Assembly: GCA_013399015.1 (NCBI GenBank)
Contig: VWZX01013781.1
Span: 372,001-436,000 of the forward strand
Reading direction: 5' to 3'
DNA length: 64,000 bases
Source of the DNA: Galbula dea
Lineage: Eukaryota > Chordata > Aves > Piciformes > Galbulidae
The notes below the pieces were generated by a model, which was given only the letters and a program-made list of their open reading frames with translations, had not been told where the DNA came from and ran no database searches. Positions within the stretch are counted from its first letter, which is position 1; every line of letters begins with the position of its first letter. A program made the position numbers and the translations under genes. Shown here piece after piece: positions 21,823-33,521 of the stretch.

Positions 21823-24800
21823 TGAGTAAAGGAAATAAAAGGAGGTCATATGTTTAATAAAGTTATTACATCCAGAAAAAAAATGTCAAGCAGGAAAAGT
21901 GAAAGTTAACAAGCCTCATAATGAATTGCAACTTTACAAGAAGATGGTGACAGTATAATGCCTAAATTGTTTTAAAAGGAAGAATACAGCACTCAATGTG
22001 CCATTGAAATAGAAGATTCAGTAAGTGCACATGCTAAAATTTAATCTGACAAAAAATAAGGGAGGCTTATGCTATAAACCTCGGAACAAATTAATCCCAG
22101 AGAGATGACTGAAGTTAGCATAGAGTTTATTAATTTAACAATTTTTTCTCCTTGTGGCGAGAGAGACACTTGGGACTTGCTGCACAATGAAAAATTGGTT
22201 TATTGGAAATCTCAACTGACTACAAGTATTGAAACAGCTCAGGTCAAGCAGTGATAAATAATTTAAAGAAACCAGTGTGAGGTAGGTGTCACTTTAATTT
22301 TTCATTAACAGATCTATTAGATGTTAACCTTGTCAGACAGGTAATGGCTAAATGAAATCATACTTCTGTACCTTTGCTTCATAATATCATTGCTTACTCA
22401 TGCATTTTGCACAAACCTTGATGTTAGTACTGACACTGTTTCAGAAGCCCATTGCTTCAGACTAGCAAATATTGTATTGACCTTTAAAATAAATGGTAAG
22501 TATGCCAAATTTTATTTGTAGCAACTTGGAAAATGTGTTGAGTGTTACCTTGGAATTGGCAAGGACAAAGGACATACTGTGTTGGAATTTTAAAATAATT
22601 TTGTGTGCACATTTTCACATGTCAGTTCATCTCTGGTAGAAATGACAGTAGAGCTGGGACATAGATTTTAGTAAGCAGCAAGTATTCTGCCTGAAATTCT
22701 TAGGAGGAATAAGGTCATTTCAGAACTATTTTATTTGAATGCTTGGTGAACTTTGAGCTATATGCTGACAGCATAGGCTCTTGGAGAATTATTATGTTAG
22801 AAATAAAAGAATCCTAAATCTTACTCATAATTGTTTTATTTTGAAATCCACAGGAACTAAACTCATTTTGTGAGAGTATCTCAAAATTAGCCTGTACCTG
22901 AGGGTTTTCCTTGTGGCTAAACAAGATTTACAGATGGGTTATATTTGAAAGGGAAAATGTTGGGATTGAAGAGTGTTTGCAGTTTCTAGGGCTTCATTTT
23001 GAGCCCAGCCGTGTTCCTGTTAAATTGATGGGAACACAAGTGTGTTCAGAATGACCCTTATCATTGCTTCACTGATGGTAATGTGTTACTGCCATTGACT
23101 TCTAAAGAAACTAACTGATTTCATTAAAGCTTAATTCCCAAGGAGCCTTGCAGGGTAGCATGGACCTCTGAAAAGAGACTATAAAGTGCTACCAAATGAA
23201 ATGTATGGGATAATTCATCTTTGCCAAATATCATAAGACAGGTTAACCCTGCAGACCCCAACAGCTGTTCAGACTAGAGCCATGTTCAGTGTAACTTGGG
23301 ATGTAACTGCACACTCTGTATGCAGTTGGGAATAACTGGGTGGTGGGTGGGTGTGCCGTGGGTTCTGACTGTATGCTTTATGAAACATGGTCCACAAACC
23401 ATCTTCAGGAATGTTAAAATTCATAAGTAAAAGCCTGTCTTTGAAAGCTGCATAAACACATTCATTCATGTGGGCCTGGAAGTACTTTTGCTACTTTCAG
23501 AAAAACAAGAGCTTTTTAAAAGTCAAATTTTTAATCTAAACCTCATTATAAATATTTTTATTTCTCTTGTACCTCCTTTCTGCCCAGTAAAAAAAATTTT
23601 TTGCCAGTCTTCAGGAATCAGTAACTGCCTTGAGTAAGTGTAAATAAATAAGAATTTTAAACTTAACTGAAATTCACTGTTGCTTTAGCAAATTTAACTT
23701 TGATCTCCTTTTCATGGAGATAAAGGTAGAGTATCCACAATCTGGTATTTCATGAGAAAATCTTGAATTATAATAGCATTTTGTATCACACTAAAACTCT
23801 CATGAGAGGTACTTAAGTCTAAATCCTTTAGCAGCACTTTTATGGCAAATACAAATTTACCCCCACAAGCCCTACTAGTGCTATTCTGTTACTGAAAATA
23901 GGCTATACTTACTGTTGCCTTTTTTTTCCTGATGGTTACTTATTCGGTAAGGAATAGGCCAGTGGTGAGGACAACATGCACATGCTTCTGTATCTTACAT
24001 ATATAAATATTTTGATTTCCCTGGGATAGGATTCCTGTCTTCTTGTAAAAGAGAGATTTGAAGGCAGTTTCATTAAATTCACACTTGGGAGGCAGAGGGA
24101 ATCTGGAAGCAGATGAGCCCAGTGGTGGACTAAGCAAAGAAGAGAGTCAGGCCTTCCTAGGGAGAAGCTGGATGATCTGTTTCTCTTGCTGGAAAAGAAT
24201 ATGGTGATTTTCCAACACAAAAATGCTGTTTTTCACTTTGGTGAGTATGTGAACACCTCTTGTCATTGTGGGAAGCAGACTATTCTGCCAGAGTATGGAG
24301 GGACCAGGCTTCCAGTACTGTGGTGCATGGCTATAACAAGGGTGAATTTCACTGTTACCTATGACGTTCTCCTTACAAAATTTCACTCATGGTAGAAGCC
24401 TGTATCTTCTGATGTCTTGTCAAGACCCAAGGATTTGCTACTCAGACTTTTAGCAGCATACTATGTTAAGAGTGCTGTGGGACTCTGGAAATGCCTGTGT
24501 GGTGTGTCTGAAGCCGTGTGGTGTATGCTGTTGTTCTTGTGGTAGCAACCTGTGGAACATCTCACAATGTTTAGTTTTAACTCCATTTGTTTAGACTATT
24601 TTATGTTAATTTCTACTATTTCTGGCAAGCTTTAGTGGAAGCTGATGTTCCAAATACTCTTACTTTTGATACTAAAATATCTAGCTTAAAATACATTAGT
24701 CTAACTGGCTTTTTAAGTTTTAAAGATAAATGGTCCCATGGGAAGGCACTGCTCCTTATTACTAGCCTTACAGATGTGAGGTTGTCTTTATAGTTGAGCA

Positions 24801-25450
24801 AGAAAGTTGCTTTAGCACTGTCAGATATCTAATTAATCCCTCAGTAAAAAAAAATTCTGTAATTAAATAACTGAGATGTGCAATCAGTTCTAACACGAAA
24901 TGCTTTGCATATTAATATGTTATAAGGCTTGTGTTTGCATATGACGTTTGTAACAGGCTTAAAAATATGGAGAACTCATCACAGACAAAAGTGGTGTTTT
25001 GTTTTTTTTTTACAAATCTCATCTTAAGTGTGATCCAGCTTTGAATGTCTATTAAAAAATAATTTTCAGTAGGGAAAATAAGACAAGTTTCAGACTGAGG
25101 ATTACTGCAAAAGTGTGAAAGGGGGTTTGAAAAATACATTATTGAAACTCTAATATAAAGCAGCTGCTGGGGAATTGATGTTATTGCCTTGGGGAGTAAA
25201 AGTTTTCCACAAAGTCAGTTCATCTGGAACTCTGTGCGTTGAAGAGACAACAAGAATAAAGAGCACTGCAGATCTGTTACTCTACAGTAATTAGTTGATC
25301 TGTGTAGTAGTCAGCGTTATCCGACCTAGTTCTGTGAAATACTCAAACTCTGCAAATGGTGCAAGACACACCCACCCCACTCCCAGCAAAAATAACGGTA
25401 CATTAAGGAGTTTAAAAGAAAAAAAAAAATCTCCTGTTATTTATTTATTT
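21823..25450. other. Intergenic sequence upstream of HS6ST3
   Basis: AT-rich, apparently unique, with no recognised gene or mobile element. A (TTTA)n microsatellite at about 25437-25454 marks the abrupt switch into the CpG island. Confidence 0.55.
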
Positions 25451-25588
25451 ATTCCCGCCTGCCTACGTGCTCTCCGGGGTGCCAGCAGTGCCAGACCTGG
25501 AGCGGAGGGGGCCCGGGGCGGCAGCGGGCGCGCGCTGAGACCGGTTTGCTCAGCGCCACTCACCTGGCGGAGCTCCCTTGTCAATCTC

Positions 25589-25799
25589 ATTGGCTACCTT
25601 CCGCTCCGCCCCTGGCGTTTCATTGGCTGCTGCCGTCTCCCCCCAGCCGCGCGCAGTCGGTCTTCGTCGGATACCTGGAGGGGAGCGAGAAATGACTTCC
25701 ACCACTCTCGTTTACTCGCTGCCCGCTCTCATTGGCGAATGGGTCGGCGTGTTAGGTCCGCCCATTGGCTGCTCAGGTGGCCGGCTTTGCCTCGATTGG
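25589..25799 (-). promoter_or_regulatory. Cluster of five inverted CCAAT (ATTGG) boxes
   Basis: ATTGG occurs at 25589-25593, 25622-25626, 25731-25735, 25764-25768 and 25795-25799, four of them followed by C in the ATTGGC form typical of NF-Y sites. Neighbour spacings are 33, 109, 33 and 31 bp. All are in the same orientation. They lie 384-594 bp upstream of the HS6ST3 ATG. Confidence 0.8.
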
Positions 25800-25985
25800 C
25801 TGTCGGGCGGTGGCCGCCCTGCCGGGGGCAGAGCGGTGTGTTTGGGCTGGAGAGTTGCCGGCGGAGCGGGCTTAGGAGCTACAGCTGGTGCTGCTGCCTG
25901 GCAGCGCGTGCTGGGGACGGCGCGAGGCGCTCCCGCCACGACGGCTCTCTCTTGGCGGGCAACTCCTCTTCGCCTCAGCCGCGGG

Positions 25986-26027
25986 ATGGCTTCCTCGGGC
26001 GGACTGGAGAGCAGCGCCCTGGGCTGA
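25986..26027 (+). CDS. Upstream ORF 1 in the HS6ST3 leader (13 codons)
   Basis: ATG at 25986 (GGGATGG context) opens a 13-codon frame (MASSGGLESSALG) ended by TGA at 26025-26027. Whether it lies in the mRNA depends on the unknown start site. If present, it would be a regulatory uORF rather than a functional peptide. Confidence 0.35.
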   Translation: MASSGGLESSALG

Positions 26028-26068
26028 GAGGAAAGGAGCGGAGCGAGAAGCGGTTGCCTGCGAGGACC

Positions 26069-26152
26069 ATGCTGTCGGAAAGGGAGCCGGGCGCCCCGCG
26101 GCTGCGGGACGTGACCGGGGCTACCGCCCATTCAGCGCCCGGCAGCGCCTAA
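26069..26152 (+). CDS. Upstream ORF 2 in the HS6ST3 leader (27 codons)
   Basis: ATG at 26069 in a fair context (GACCATGC, A two bases before the usual -3 purine but none at -3 other than A of GACC by position) opens a 27-codon frame starting MLSEREPGAPRLRD and ending TAA at 26150-26152. It is in frame with the main ATG at 26183 but closed 30 bases before it. The stop therefore also rules out an N-terminal extension of HS6ST3. It could lower HS6ST3 translation by requiring leaky scanning or re-initiation. Confidence 0.4.
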   Translation: MLSEREPGAPRLRDVTGATAHSAPGSA

Positions 26153-26182
26153 GCCCGCGCCGCGCTGCCCCCGCTCATCGCC

Positions 26183-26721
26183 ATGGACGAGCGCTTCAAC
26201 AGGTGGCTGCTGCCGCCGCTGCTGGCACTGCTTTTCTTGCTCATCGTCTACCAGTACGTGTCGCCCGCCTGCCCCGGCGCCGCCTGTCCTCGCCGTCCGC
26301 CGGCCTCCGCCGCTCGCCGAGGGGGGAGCCCGGTGGAGCGGGAGGAGGAGGAGGTGGCGGCGGCGGCGGCGCTGCCGAAGCTGGTAGCCAAATTCCCGTT
26401 TGCGCGGGGGGAGCTGTGTCGGCGGGTACGGTTCGACATGCGGGGCCGCGACGTGATCGTCTTCCTTCACATCCAGAAGACAGGAGGCACCACCTTCGGG
26501 AGGCACCTGGTGCGCAACATCCGCCTGGAGCAGCCCTGCTACTGCCGGGCCGGGCAGAAGAAGTGTGCCTGCCACCGCCCGGGCGGCGACAAGGACACCT
26601 GGCTCTTCTCCCGTTTCTCCACCGGCTGGAGCTGCGGGCTGCACGCCGACTGGACCGAGCTCACCAGCTGCGTGCCCGCCGCGATGGAACGCCGCGGCTG
26701 CGCCGGCAACCGCACCCTCAG
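26183..26721 (+). CDS. HS6ST3: HS6ST3 coding exon 1 (heparan sulfate 6-O-sulfotransferase 3)
   Basis: Golgi type II membrane enzyme that transfers sulfate from PAPS to the 6-O position of glucosamine in heparan sulfate. The exon encodes residues 1-179 plus two bases of Arg180. Short cytosolic tail MDERFNR; transmembrane anchor about residues 8-26 (WLLPPLLALLFLLIVYQYV); low-complexity stem about 27-85 with E54-57 and A59-63 runs; then the sulfotransferase domain with the PAPS 5'-phosphosulfate loop HIQKTGGTTFGRHL (96-109, Lys99) and the hallmark RFSTGWSCGLHADWTEL, whose His154 is the probable catalytic base. N176-R-T is a sequon. ATG context GCCATGG is strong, and an in-frame stop lies 30 bases upstream. 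The donor CAG/GTCAGT ends the exon where the human two-exon gene splices. MDERFN, GRDVIVFL and NIRLEQPC favour HS6ST3 over HS6ST1/2, as does the UGGT2 neighbour. The stem appears shorter than in human, from memory. Confidence 0.95.
26342..26371 (+). repeat. Coding triplet repeats (GAG)4 and (GCG)5
   Basis: In HS6ST3 exon 1, four GAG codons (E54-57), one GTG, then five GCG/GGC-phase alanine codons (A59-63) form a short triplet tract in the stem. Such tracts are prone to length change; this could contribute to stem-length differences between species. Confidence 0.8.
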
Positions 26722-29700
26722 GTCAGTGCCGGCCGCGGTCGGAGGTGGCGACAGGGAGAGGGGAGGTGGCGGGAACCGGGGCGGCCGCAGCGCGGAGGCG
26801 AATACCGGATCACGCGTGCTCGAAGGTTTCGCTGTGGGGCTTGGTTTTCGGTTGCTCGACATCTGATAGCGTCTTTCGCGGCGCGGTGGGAAGGCTCCCT
26901 GTGAGTGGGTGCCGCTCTCCGACAGTTCGACAAGAATTGTCCGCTGCCGTCGTCATTAAGAAGCTAACCGGGGAAAAAAGGCTTAGCTCTTAGAGGAAGC
27001 TGTAGTTTGGGCTGTTTCACCCTCCACCCCGGTTTATTACCTGTAATTTGTTCGCATAGCCTCAAATTTCTGTTGGTTCCACGTAGCGCATATTTGTTAT
27101 TTTTTTGTGCAGATTGTGCCTTTTGTATGGGTTAGCAATAGAGAAACTCATATCGGTTTTATGCAAGTTTTTCCTATTTACTTTTCCTTTTGAAACTTGT
27201 TTTTAACAAAACACGACACTTCTACGTGAAAAGAGTTGTCTCCGCAGAATATAATGGATCGTTGCAGCTGCTGAGTGGTGTGACTGGTGGAGTTTGAAGT
27301 ATTCAGAAGCCGTTAAACTCTTCTTTTTTTCCCCTGTTTCTCTTTGGCAAATAGACTACTGTGCGAGCTTAAAAGTCAGGGTCTTTGTGGCAAGCTCTGT
27401 GCAGTGAACACAGTACTAGCAAAAATCAAACTCTTTAATGTTCTTTTCATGATCTGACAGTGGAAAACTTCTGAATTTTGTGTGCATGCTGCTTCTCTGC
27501 GTATTATCTTGTGTTGTGCTTTTGTTGGGTCTTGTAAAAGGTCTTGTCTGTTTTTAGAAGGGAAAAATTGTCAGATGGGTGATCTCTTACTACAAGATAG
27601 CTACCTATTGGTGATTCAGAAGACTTTGTGCTTTGTTCTGATTTATTTACCATTAAATCAGATTTTCAGGCTGATACTAGATCCTCTCTTTATTTGCACG
27701 ATAGATTTTGAACATCTGTACTATGAAGTTATGAGCCAAATTCTCTCTTAAACCTTTGCACTGCAACGTTTGTAAGTTCAACATCTGTAAAATATTTATA
27801 AAAGATCATTTTCTTAGTTACAGTTTTAAAGATAACTAATATTCTTTTTATTATCCATCTTCATTTTATTGAGTTCACAAGCCTTACATTTTCAGTAGGA
27901 CACATTGTGTTTAATGTCTTGTTGCTTAAAACCACGAACAGTCTATGACATACATGGACTCGTTTTCACAGAGCATGTTCATCAAGGCAACAGAGTTGAT
28001 GTTGTTGAACAACTTGAAGATTATTTGATGTGAACATCAAAGGCCTTCCTATACTGCAAAGCTAGTCACGTTTGGCATGATTCCAGTCAGGATCATTTGA
28101 GTTTATTGTTGATGGCTCTGGGCTTGGGCTGTACTTGCAGAATAGTCATACAGTTTTGTGAAAAACGTTTAGCTGAAGGTGCATTTGTGTGCTAATGGAA
28201 GAAAAATGTGAATATCTTCAAGGACAAGATAACTTGGTGGTAACTGTATAGCTTTTAGGGAATAGTCAGTACACTTGTAATGTAAAAGAGGGAGGGGAGA
28301 AAGAATTAATACTTGGAAGAAGTAGATATACTTGTAGAAATGTCTGAAAACACATACTCTGTCACTGAAGTCCACTTTTCCTCTCTCGTGAAGAATATTA
28401 GTAGGTAAATAACTGAGCATCAAATTGAATTGCAAAGATTACAAACAGGCAGTAAAATCAGGGTAGTGGCTTCAGTACTTTTAAATAAAAACATGATTAT
28501 ATTAAGTAAATTTTAGAGTTGAACTGCCGAGCTTGTCATAGTGGTTATTTGGTGGATAATTAGTGATTATTTTGACTGAAGACAGACATTTTGCCTTTAT
28601 AGCTGAATACTGTTTTCTTAATTCTTTTTGTTTACTTAGTGAATGATTTGGCTAGTGTGAAGTTGTATATCATGAATCATTGTGAGGAAAGTGCTGTGAA
28701 TAATTATTTGTTGCTTCATTCTAATACTCATTCCTTCTTGTATTATATCCTGCACTGGGCAGGTACCTTTTAATTTTTTCCTTTGTTTTCTCTTTATAAA
28801 CATGTAGCTTGACTTCAGTTCTTCAAGGAGCTGTAAAATTAATCAGAAAACCCTGAAGTATGGATTTTCTCTGCTGTGAATTTCTTTGCTCCTGGTAAAG
28901 TTGGAATCAAGGCTGAAATACTTTGCTGGAGGACTGTAATGTGAGAAGCATGTGCCTCAGTCTTTTTTTAATGTCTGAATGGGGAATTGAGAATGAGGAT
29001 ACTGAATGAAATAAGCAAGAAACTAGCATATGAGTCTAGCATAGAGCATACTGATTATTTTGAAGTCATACTTGAAAGCTTCTGAATGTATTTGAGGCAT
29101 TGGACTTCCTTGAATAGTTCAGCTTTTCTCTTCTGCCTTGCAGCTATGGAGCCAGAAAATTAGGCTAAATCGGTTAAATATCTGACAATGACTTTTCTTT
29201 GTGGCTAGGAGGGCAGCAGGACAAACCCTATTATGGATTTGGTACTGAGGTGGATGATCTCTTGTGCCATGTATTTGATGCAATGAGGGTGATGTGTATT
29301 TCAGAGGTTGTGTTTTTTTTTTTCTTGTTTACTCTCTGTAGAAGGACTTTAATATAATCTGTTCTTTCAGGTCTCCATATATGAACGCCGTCCCTTGCCA
29401 CATAGAGGGAATAAGGGATTTGGAGAGTAAATATGCACATTCTGAAAATTTGCTTCTTGGGGGGGGTGATATTAGTGTAATGTAAGTAAAAATGAGACAA
29501 GTGTTTTTTGGAAGTATTTTCTTTCCCATTCTGTTATGAGTAAGTTAGATTAAGTCTTACCTTATAACACAGGTCTTCAGAAGATTTCACAGAGAAACTA
29601 ATTAGAACTCATAGAACAAGGGACTAGGTGGTAGGGAAAAGGAGTGGATGATGGTCCTAAGGGTCTCAGATGGTATGTGAAGCACTACCTCACCTCCCCC

Positions 29701-30380
29701 TGGGTTTCTTGTCATTCACTGGCAGTGTGTTTAAAAGTGTTTTACTTCTGAAATCTCGTCAGGGTTTGAAGAGACTTTATCTCAGCTTTTCTTGTTTCTT
29801 TTGATGTTGGTGTTTTGGGGTCTCGAGTGCCAAGTGCTGCTGTGCCCCAGCAGTCTGAATTTTTTTAATCCCAAGTGCCAGTCCTAATTTTGATGTCACT
29901 GGACCTTTATGTCTGTGTGAGTTTATGGTATAAAGAGTCCTGTGCCCTTGTCCCAGCTTAGATACTTCAATGTGAAATATTGTTTGTTGTCAATGTACTG
30001 GATGTTATTGTGAAATTGTAGAACTACATTTTTTGTTAGTCATTCAAAAGAATAACTTTTATTACTTAAACTCCACAAAAACAATCCAACAGCTTTAGAC
30101 TCTAGTTCTTCAAACATTTCCATATGTTTTAATTTTCAGGATGCAGGATGTTCTGCTGAAATACCTGCTTAAGCGTTTACAGAGACAGGCTATTAGTTTT
30201 TCAGACTTATGTACGCCTTTCAGTTTTGTAAAAGTTATTGCCCGGATAGTAGGGATGTTGAGAAGGGTATGCAGCTGATGCAGTTTTAAACTGAATTATT
30301 ATTACCATAGTTTTCAGCTCAACATTGCAAATTGTTAGTAATATGAAAGCAGTGGGACTTCTCCCTAATTTTTTCACAGT

Positions 30381-30567
30381 TGAGGGTGCCAGAGCACTGG
30401 CACAGACTGCCTGGAGATGTTGTGGAGTCTCCTTCTCTGGAGGTATTCAAAACCCATCTGGACGTGCTTCTGTGTGACCTGGTCTAGGGAATCCTGCTGT
30501 GGCAGGGGGGTTGGACTAGATGATCTTTCGAGGTCCCTTCCAACTCCTAATATTTTGTGATTCTGTG
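30381..30567 (+). mobile_element. CR1 LINE 3' end
   Basis: Sense CR1 text covering the end of ORF2 and the 3' end: TGAGGGTGCCAGAGCACTGG, TTGTGGAGTCTCCTTCTCTG, GGGTTGGACTAGATGATC, then the terminal TTTTGTGATTCTGTGA. It is well preserved and strongly 5'-truncated. The tail differs from that of the CR1 at 11.5 kb, indicating another subfamily. Confidence 0.9.
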
Positions 30568-32912
30568 AAGCTGTAGTTAGGTTCACGTGGAAGTTCTTGC
30601 ACAAGTAGCATAGCCTCCCATACACTTAACAGGGGAGTAACTGCTGTGCATTGTGTCTGCAACTCGGGTTATTTCCTCTGCCTTCTCTGGAAGTCACTGA
30701 AGTTGATGATGCTTGTGTTTAGTTCCAAGTTCTGGAACTTGGCTTCCTTTTGTTCGTAGGTGCCATTAGTTGCTGAGAAGCTGAGACTATGGAGCCTTAG
30801 CTGACATTGCTTGAGGACACAAAAGGGAAGAGGAATGTTGTTAGATGTCTAACCTGGGATGCTGGGGAAGAGTTGATCTCAAGTCCGAGTGAGTGATGTT
30901 AGGCTGCCTCTGTAGACAGTGGAGAGAAACAGACAGTCCTTTGAAGAGTCTAAGACATACCTGAGACCTAGTGAATTGTCTTCTGCAGGGGCAGTTCTTT
31001 CTTTCACTGATTACAAGGGAAGACTGGAATGGCTAATTGGGACTTTATGTCTGAAACCAAACGATAAAAAGATCCACATCTGATGTTACATAGACATTGT
31101 CCAAAGTGATTCTTCATCTCTCAGGTTATCAGATAAAAATGTGTGAGTTAGGGTTTGGTTTGCCTCTGTACTCTGTGTGAGGGACTGAGAGGGGACCTTG
31201 GAAGTCCTAATCAAGGTACATTTTCTCCCTTGCTGGTGTGCCTACAATATCATTAGTAATTACTCATTATTATTTATTACAAGTTTGATTAAACTAGGAA
31301 GGTAATCTTTTAAACTACACATGTGAAAGAACACAGCGTTGAAAGTGTTATCTGATTTTCTGATATAAAACAGTGAAACCAGTCTAATTCTCTCTCCTCC
31401 ATGAGCTTTATTATCAGTGCAGTTTAGTCTTCGAAAATATGGATTTTCATTAATTTGCTTCCATTATACTCTCCATTTCCTCATGTCTGTTTAACTTACT
31501 GTGTGCTTCATTATTCTGTGGAAGTATAAATCAGCAGTAAACCCATGAGTCAGGGAATTGGGAGAGTTGAATAGAAACTATTAGTAGCATTCCTTTTTCT
31601 TATGCAGTCCTTTATTTGACTTCTGAGTGGTTTTTAAAGCAATAACTGTGTAAGATGGACCCTGTTCTTTGCAGCCGTGATTACTATGATCATCATAAAA
31701 AAATAAGTGTTAATTTAAAATTAGATGAGTGCTGGCTATCCTTGAATTACCAAACATCAAATAATTAAGTTCTGCAGCCACGCTTCTTGTTAATCATGGC
31801 AGATTTGCACAAAACCCTGGTGTAATGCTTGAGTATGCGATTAGTGTTCCTGCTTTCTTCCTGTAGCTGTGCCAAGTAGGAGATGGGGAGAAGCACGTTA
31901 TGTGGTTGTTGAACTATTGGGGAGCAATGTTTTGGCAGTTCCCCTACAGAGCCTGCAGAAGATTCCCTTGTCATGCTTGAGTAGCCAGGCTGGTTGTCAT
32001 GATCCTCCAGTCACTTTGCAAGGGCTTTTCCAACTGCTTATAGCGAGAGCCATAAATGTCTCTAAAACAGACAAAGGGGTTTGATAGGGGATGACAGAGC
32101 AGGGAAATCTGTGTAATAAAACTCAGTGTGGCATTTCTCAGAAGGGGAAGGTAATGCTGCTTTACCAAATCTCATTAGGTTTGATTTATGCACCTGTGTG
32201 ATACATTCCCATACTCAGTGGCAGTAAGGCACCCCTCAGGCAGAACTGGTGGAGATGTCTCTTTCTTCTGTGTGGATGGAACAAGCCTTGCAGAGCAAAG
32301 ACAGCCCCCACAGCACATACAGCTCCTCTGTTGAAGACAGCCCCCTGGGTGGAGGAAATGCTTTTTGCAGAACCTGTTTATTCAAGCTTCAATTTTTGTT
32401 TGTGGTTTAGGTTACTGAATGTATCTGATTTCACTTTTTTTTTCTTTCTTAAAAGTTCATTTTAGCATTTTATTTGCTTTGTGACATGAGTAGAGAAATC
32501 CTGTGTTGCCTGCTGTGAAACTTTTCTTGTGGTACCTGTTGTATTATTTTTTTATTTTTAAATAACCAATAAAAGAAATTTCTCAGCTAACAGCTTGGCC
32601 AAATAAATCCTTTAAATCACCATGGTTGAGGGGAAGGTAGCAGCCCATGTACTGAGAGCAGAGCAGAACGTTTTCAGATGCACTGGTAGGGAGGAGCTGT
32701 GAAAGCAAAGTGGTGGGATTAATCCTGGTTTGGTTTTGAAGGATTTGGTTTGTTGTTATGTTAACTGTAGGTCACATGGAGTAGATAAACAGGGAATGTT
32801 AGATAAATGTGGAAGTATCAAGTTCAAATTAAGAGGAGTTGAGCCTTCCCACTGTGGATGCTAGAAGTTCTAGCTTTAAATAACAACAGATGATAATCCC
32901 CCCCTGTTTTTT

Positions 32913-32934
32913 ATATATATATATGTATATATGT
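32913..32934. repeat. TA-rich microsatellite
   Basis: Short alternating TATATA tract with a TG interruption, followed by poly-T and poly-G runs at about 32933-32947. Confidence 0.8.
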
Positions 32935-33186
32935 TTTTTTGGGGGGGTTTATTTTGGCCTTCCCTTGTCTCTCGAGTAGTGAAGAAGGGCTAGCTTTTAG
33001 ACAATTTAGTCATGTATCCCTTCCCCCACATCAATCGCAAACTTCCACAGCATGGACTCTGTGGTTTGTAAAGGTGAGTTGAAGCTTCATCCTTGCCCTG
33101 TACAGTGACATATGATGAGCACAGACCCCAATTGCTGCTAGCAATCAGAATCAACTTTATTGTTCCAGCAGCTGGAATTTATACTC

Positions 33187-33335
33187 TTACACAGAAAGGA
33201 TAATGACCAATTACCTTCATACAGAAAGAGCAGTGACCAATTAGTAAGTAACACCTTCATACACAAAGTATACTGCTGAATTAGCAAGTGACACTTTTGT
33301 ATACAAAGAATACTGACCAATTAACAAGTAACACT
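33187..33335 (-). repeat. Imperfect ~40-bp direct repeats in the LTR U3
   Basis: The unit ATACA(A/G)AAGNATACTGACCAATTA, then GCAAGTGACAC, recurs about four times, with equivalent points at 33191, 33221, 33261 and 33301 (spacing 30, 40, 40). Most units carry a CCAAT core. This looks like a U3 enhancer array; the 6.2-kb copy has only two units. Confidence 0.75.
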
Positions 33336-33501
33336 TAATAGATAAAAACAACTACTATAAATGTGATTAAAAACAGTACACTAAAAAGACATGTAAGTAT
33401 GATAAGACTGGTGCTGTGAGCTGTGGGGAGGGTAGCATGCTAAGACTGTGTAGGGTGTCAAGGCCTTTGTGTGCAGCTGCAAAGCTGCTAGCTGACTCCC
33501 A

Positions 33502-33521
33502 CTCTCTCTCTCTCTCTCTCT
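33502..33521. repeat. (TC)n microsatellite
   Basis: Twenty bases of alternating CT inside the solo LTR; the other copy has only a short CTCTC here, so the run expanded after insertion. Confidence 0.85.

Larger units (their letters stand above)
25455..26900 (+). promoter_or_regulatory. HS6ST3: HS6ST3 CpG island promoter
   Basis: An abrupt rise to very high GC with abundant CpG, spanning the upstream region, 5' leader, exon 1 and the start of intron 1. No TATA box is seen; GC boxes such as CTCCGCCCC (about 25603) and five ATTGG boxes at 25589-25799 suggest an Sp1/NF-Y-type dispersed promoter. The transcription start was not determined. Several long ORFs in this block on both strands are by-products of GC-rich sequence poor in stop codons. 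Confidence 0.85.
26722..33103 (+). other. HS6ST3: HS6ST3 intron 1, first part
   Basis: Starts with the GTCAGT donor in the CpG island and becomes AT-rich beyond about 27000. Apart from a CR1 tail at 30381-30567 and a TA microsatellite at 32913-32932 nothing was recognised. The family gene has a very long first intron, so the second coding exon is expected far to the right. Confidence 0.85.

Noticed and set aside
25295..26904. Long overlapping open frames of 140-340 codons on both strands in the CpG island
   Set aside because: GC-rich DNA has few stop codons. The frames are low-complexity R/P/G/A text with no domain; only the HS6ST3 frame has homology, a strong start and a fitting splice donor.
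33187..33335. Regular ~40-bp repeats as a CRISPR array
   Set aside because: The repeats are imperfect, contiguous without unique spacers, and sit in the U3 of a vertebrate LTR.
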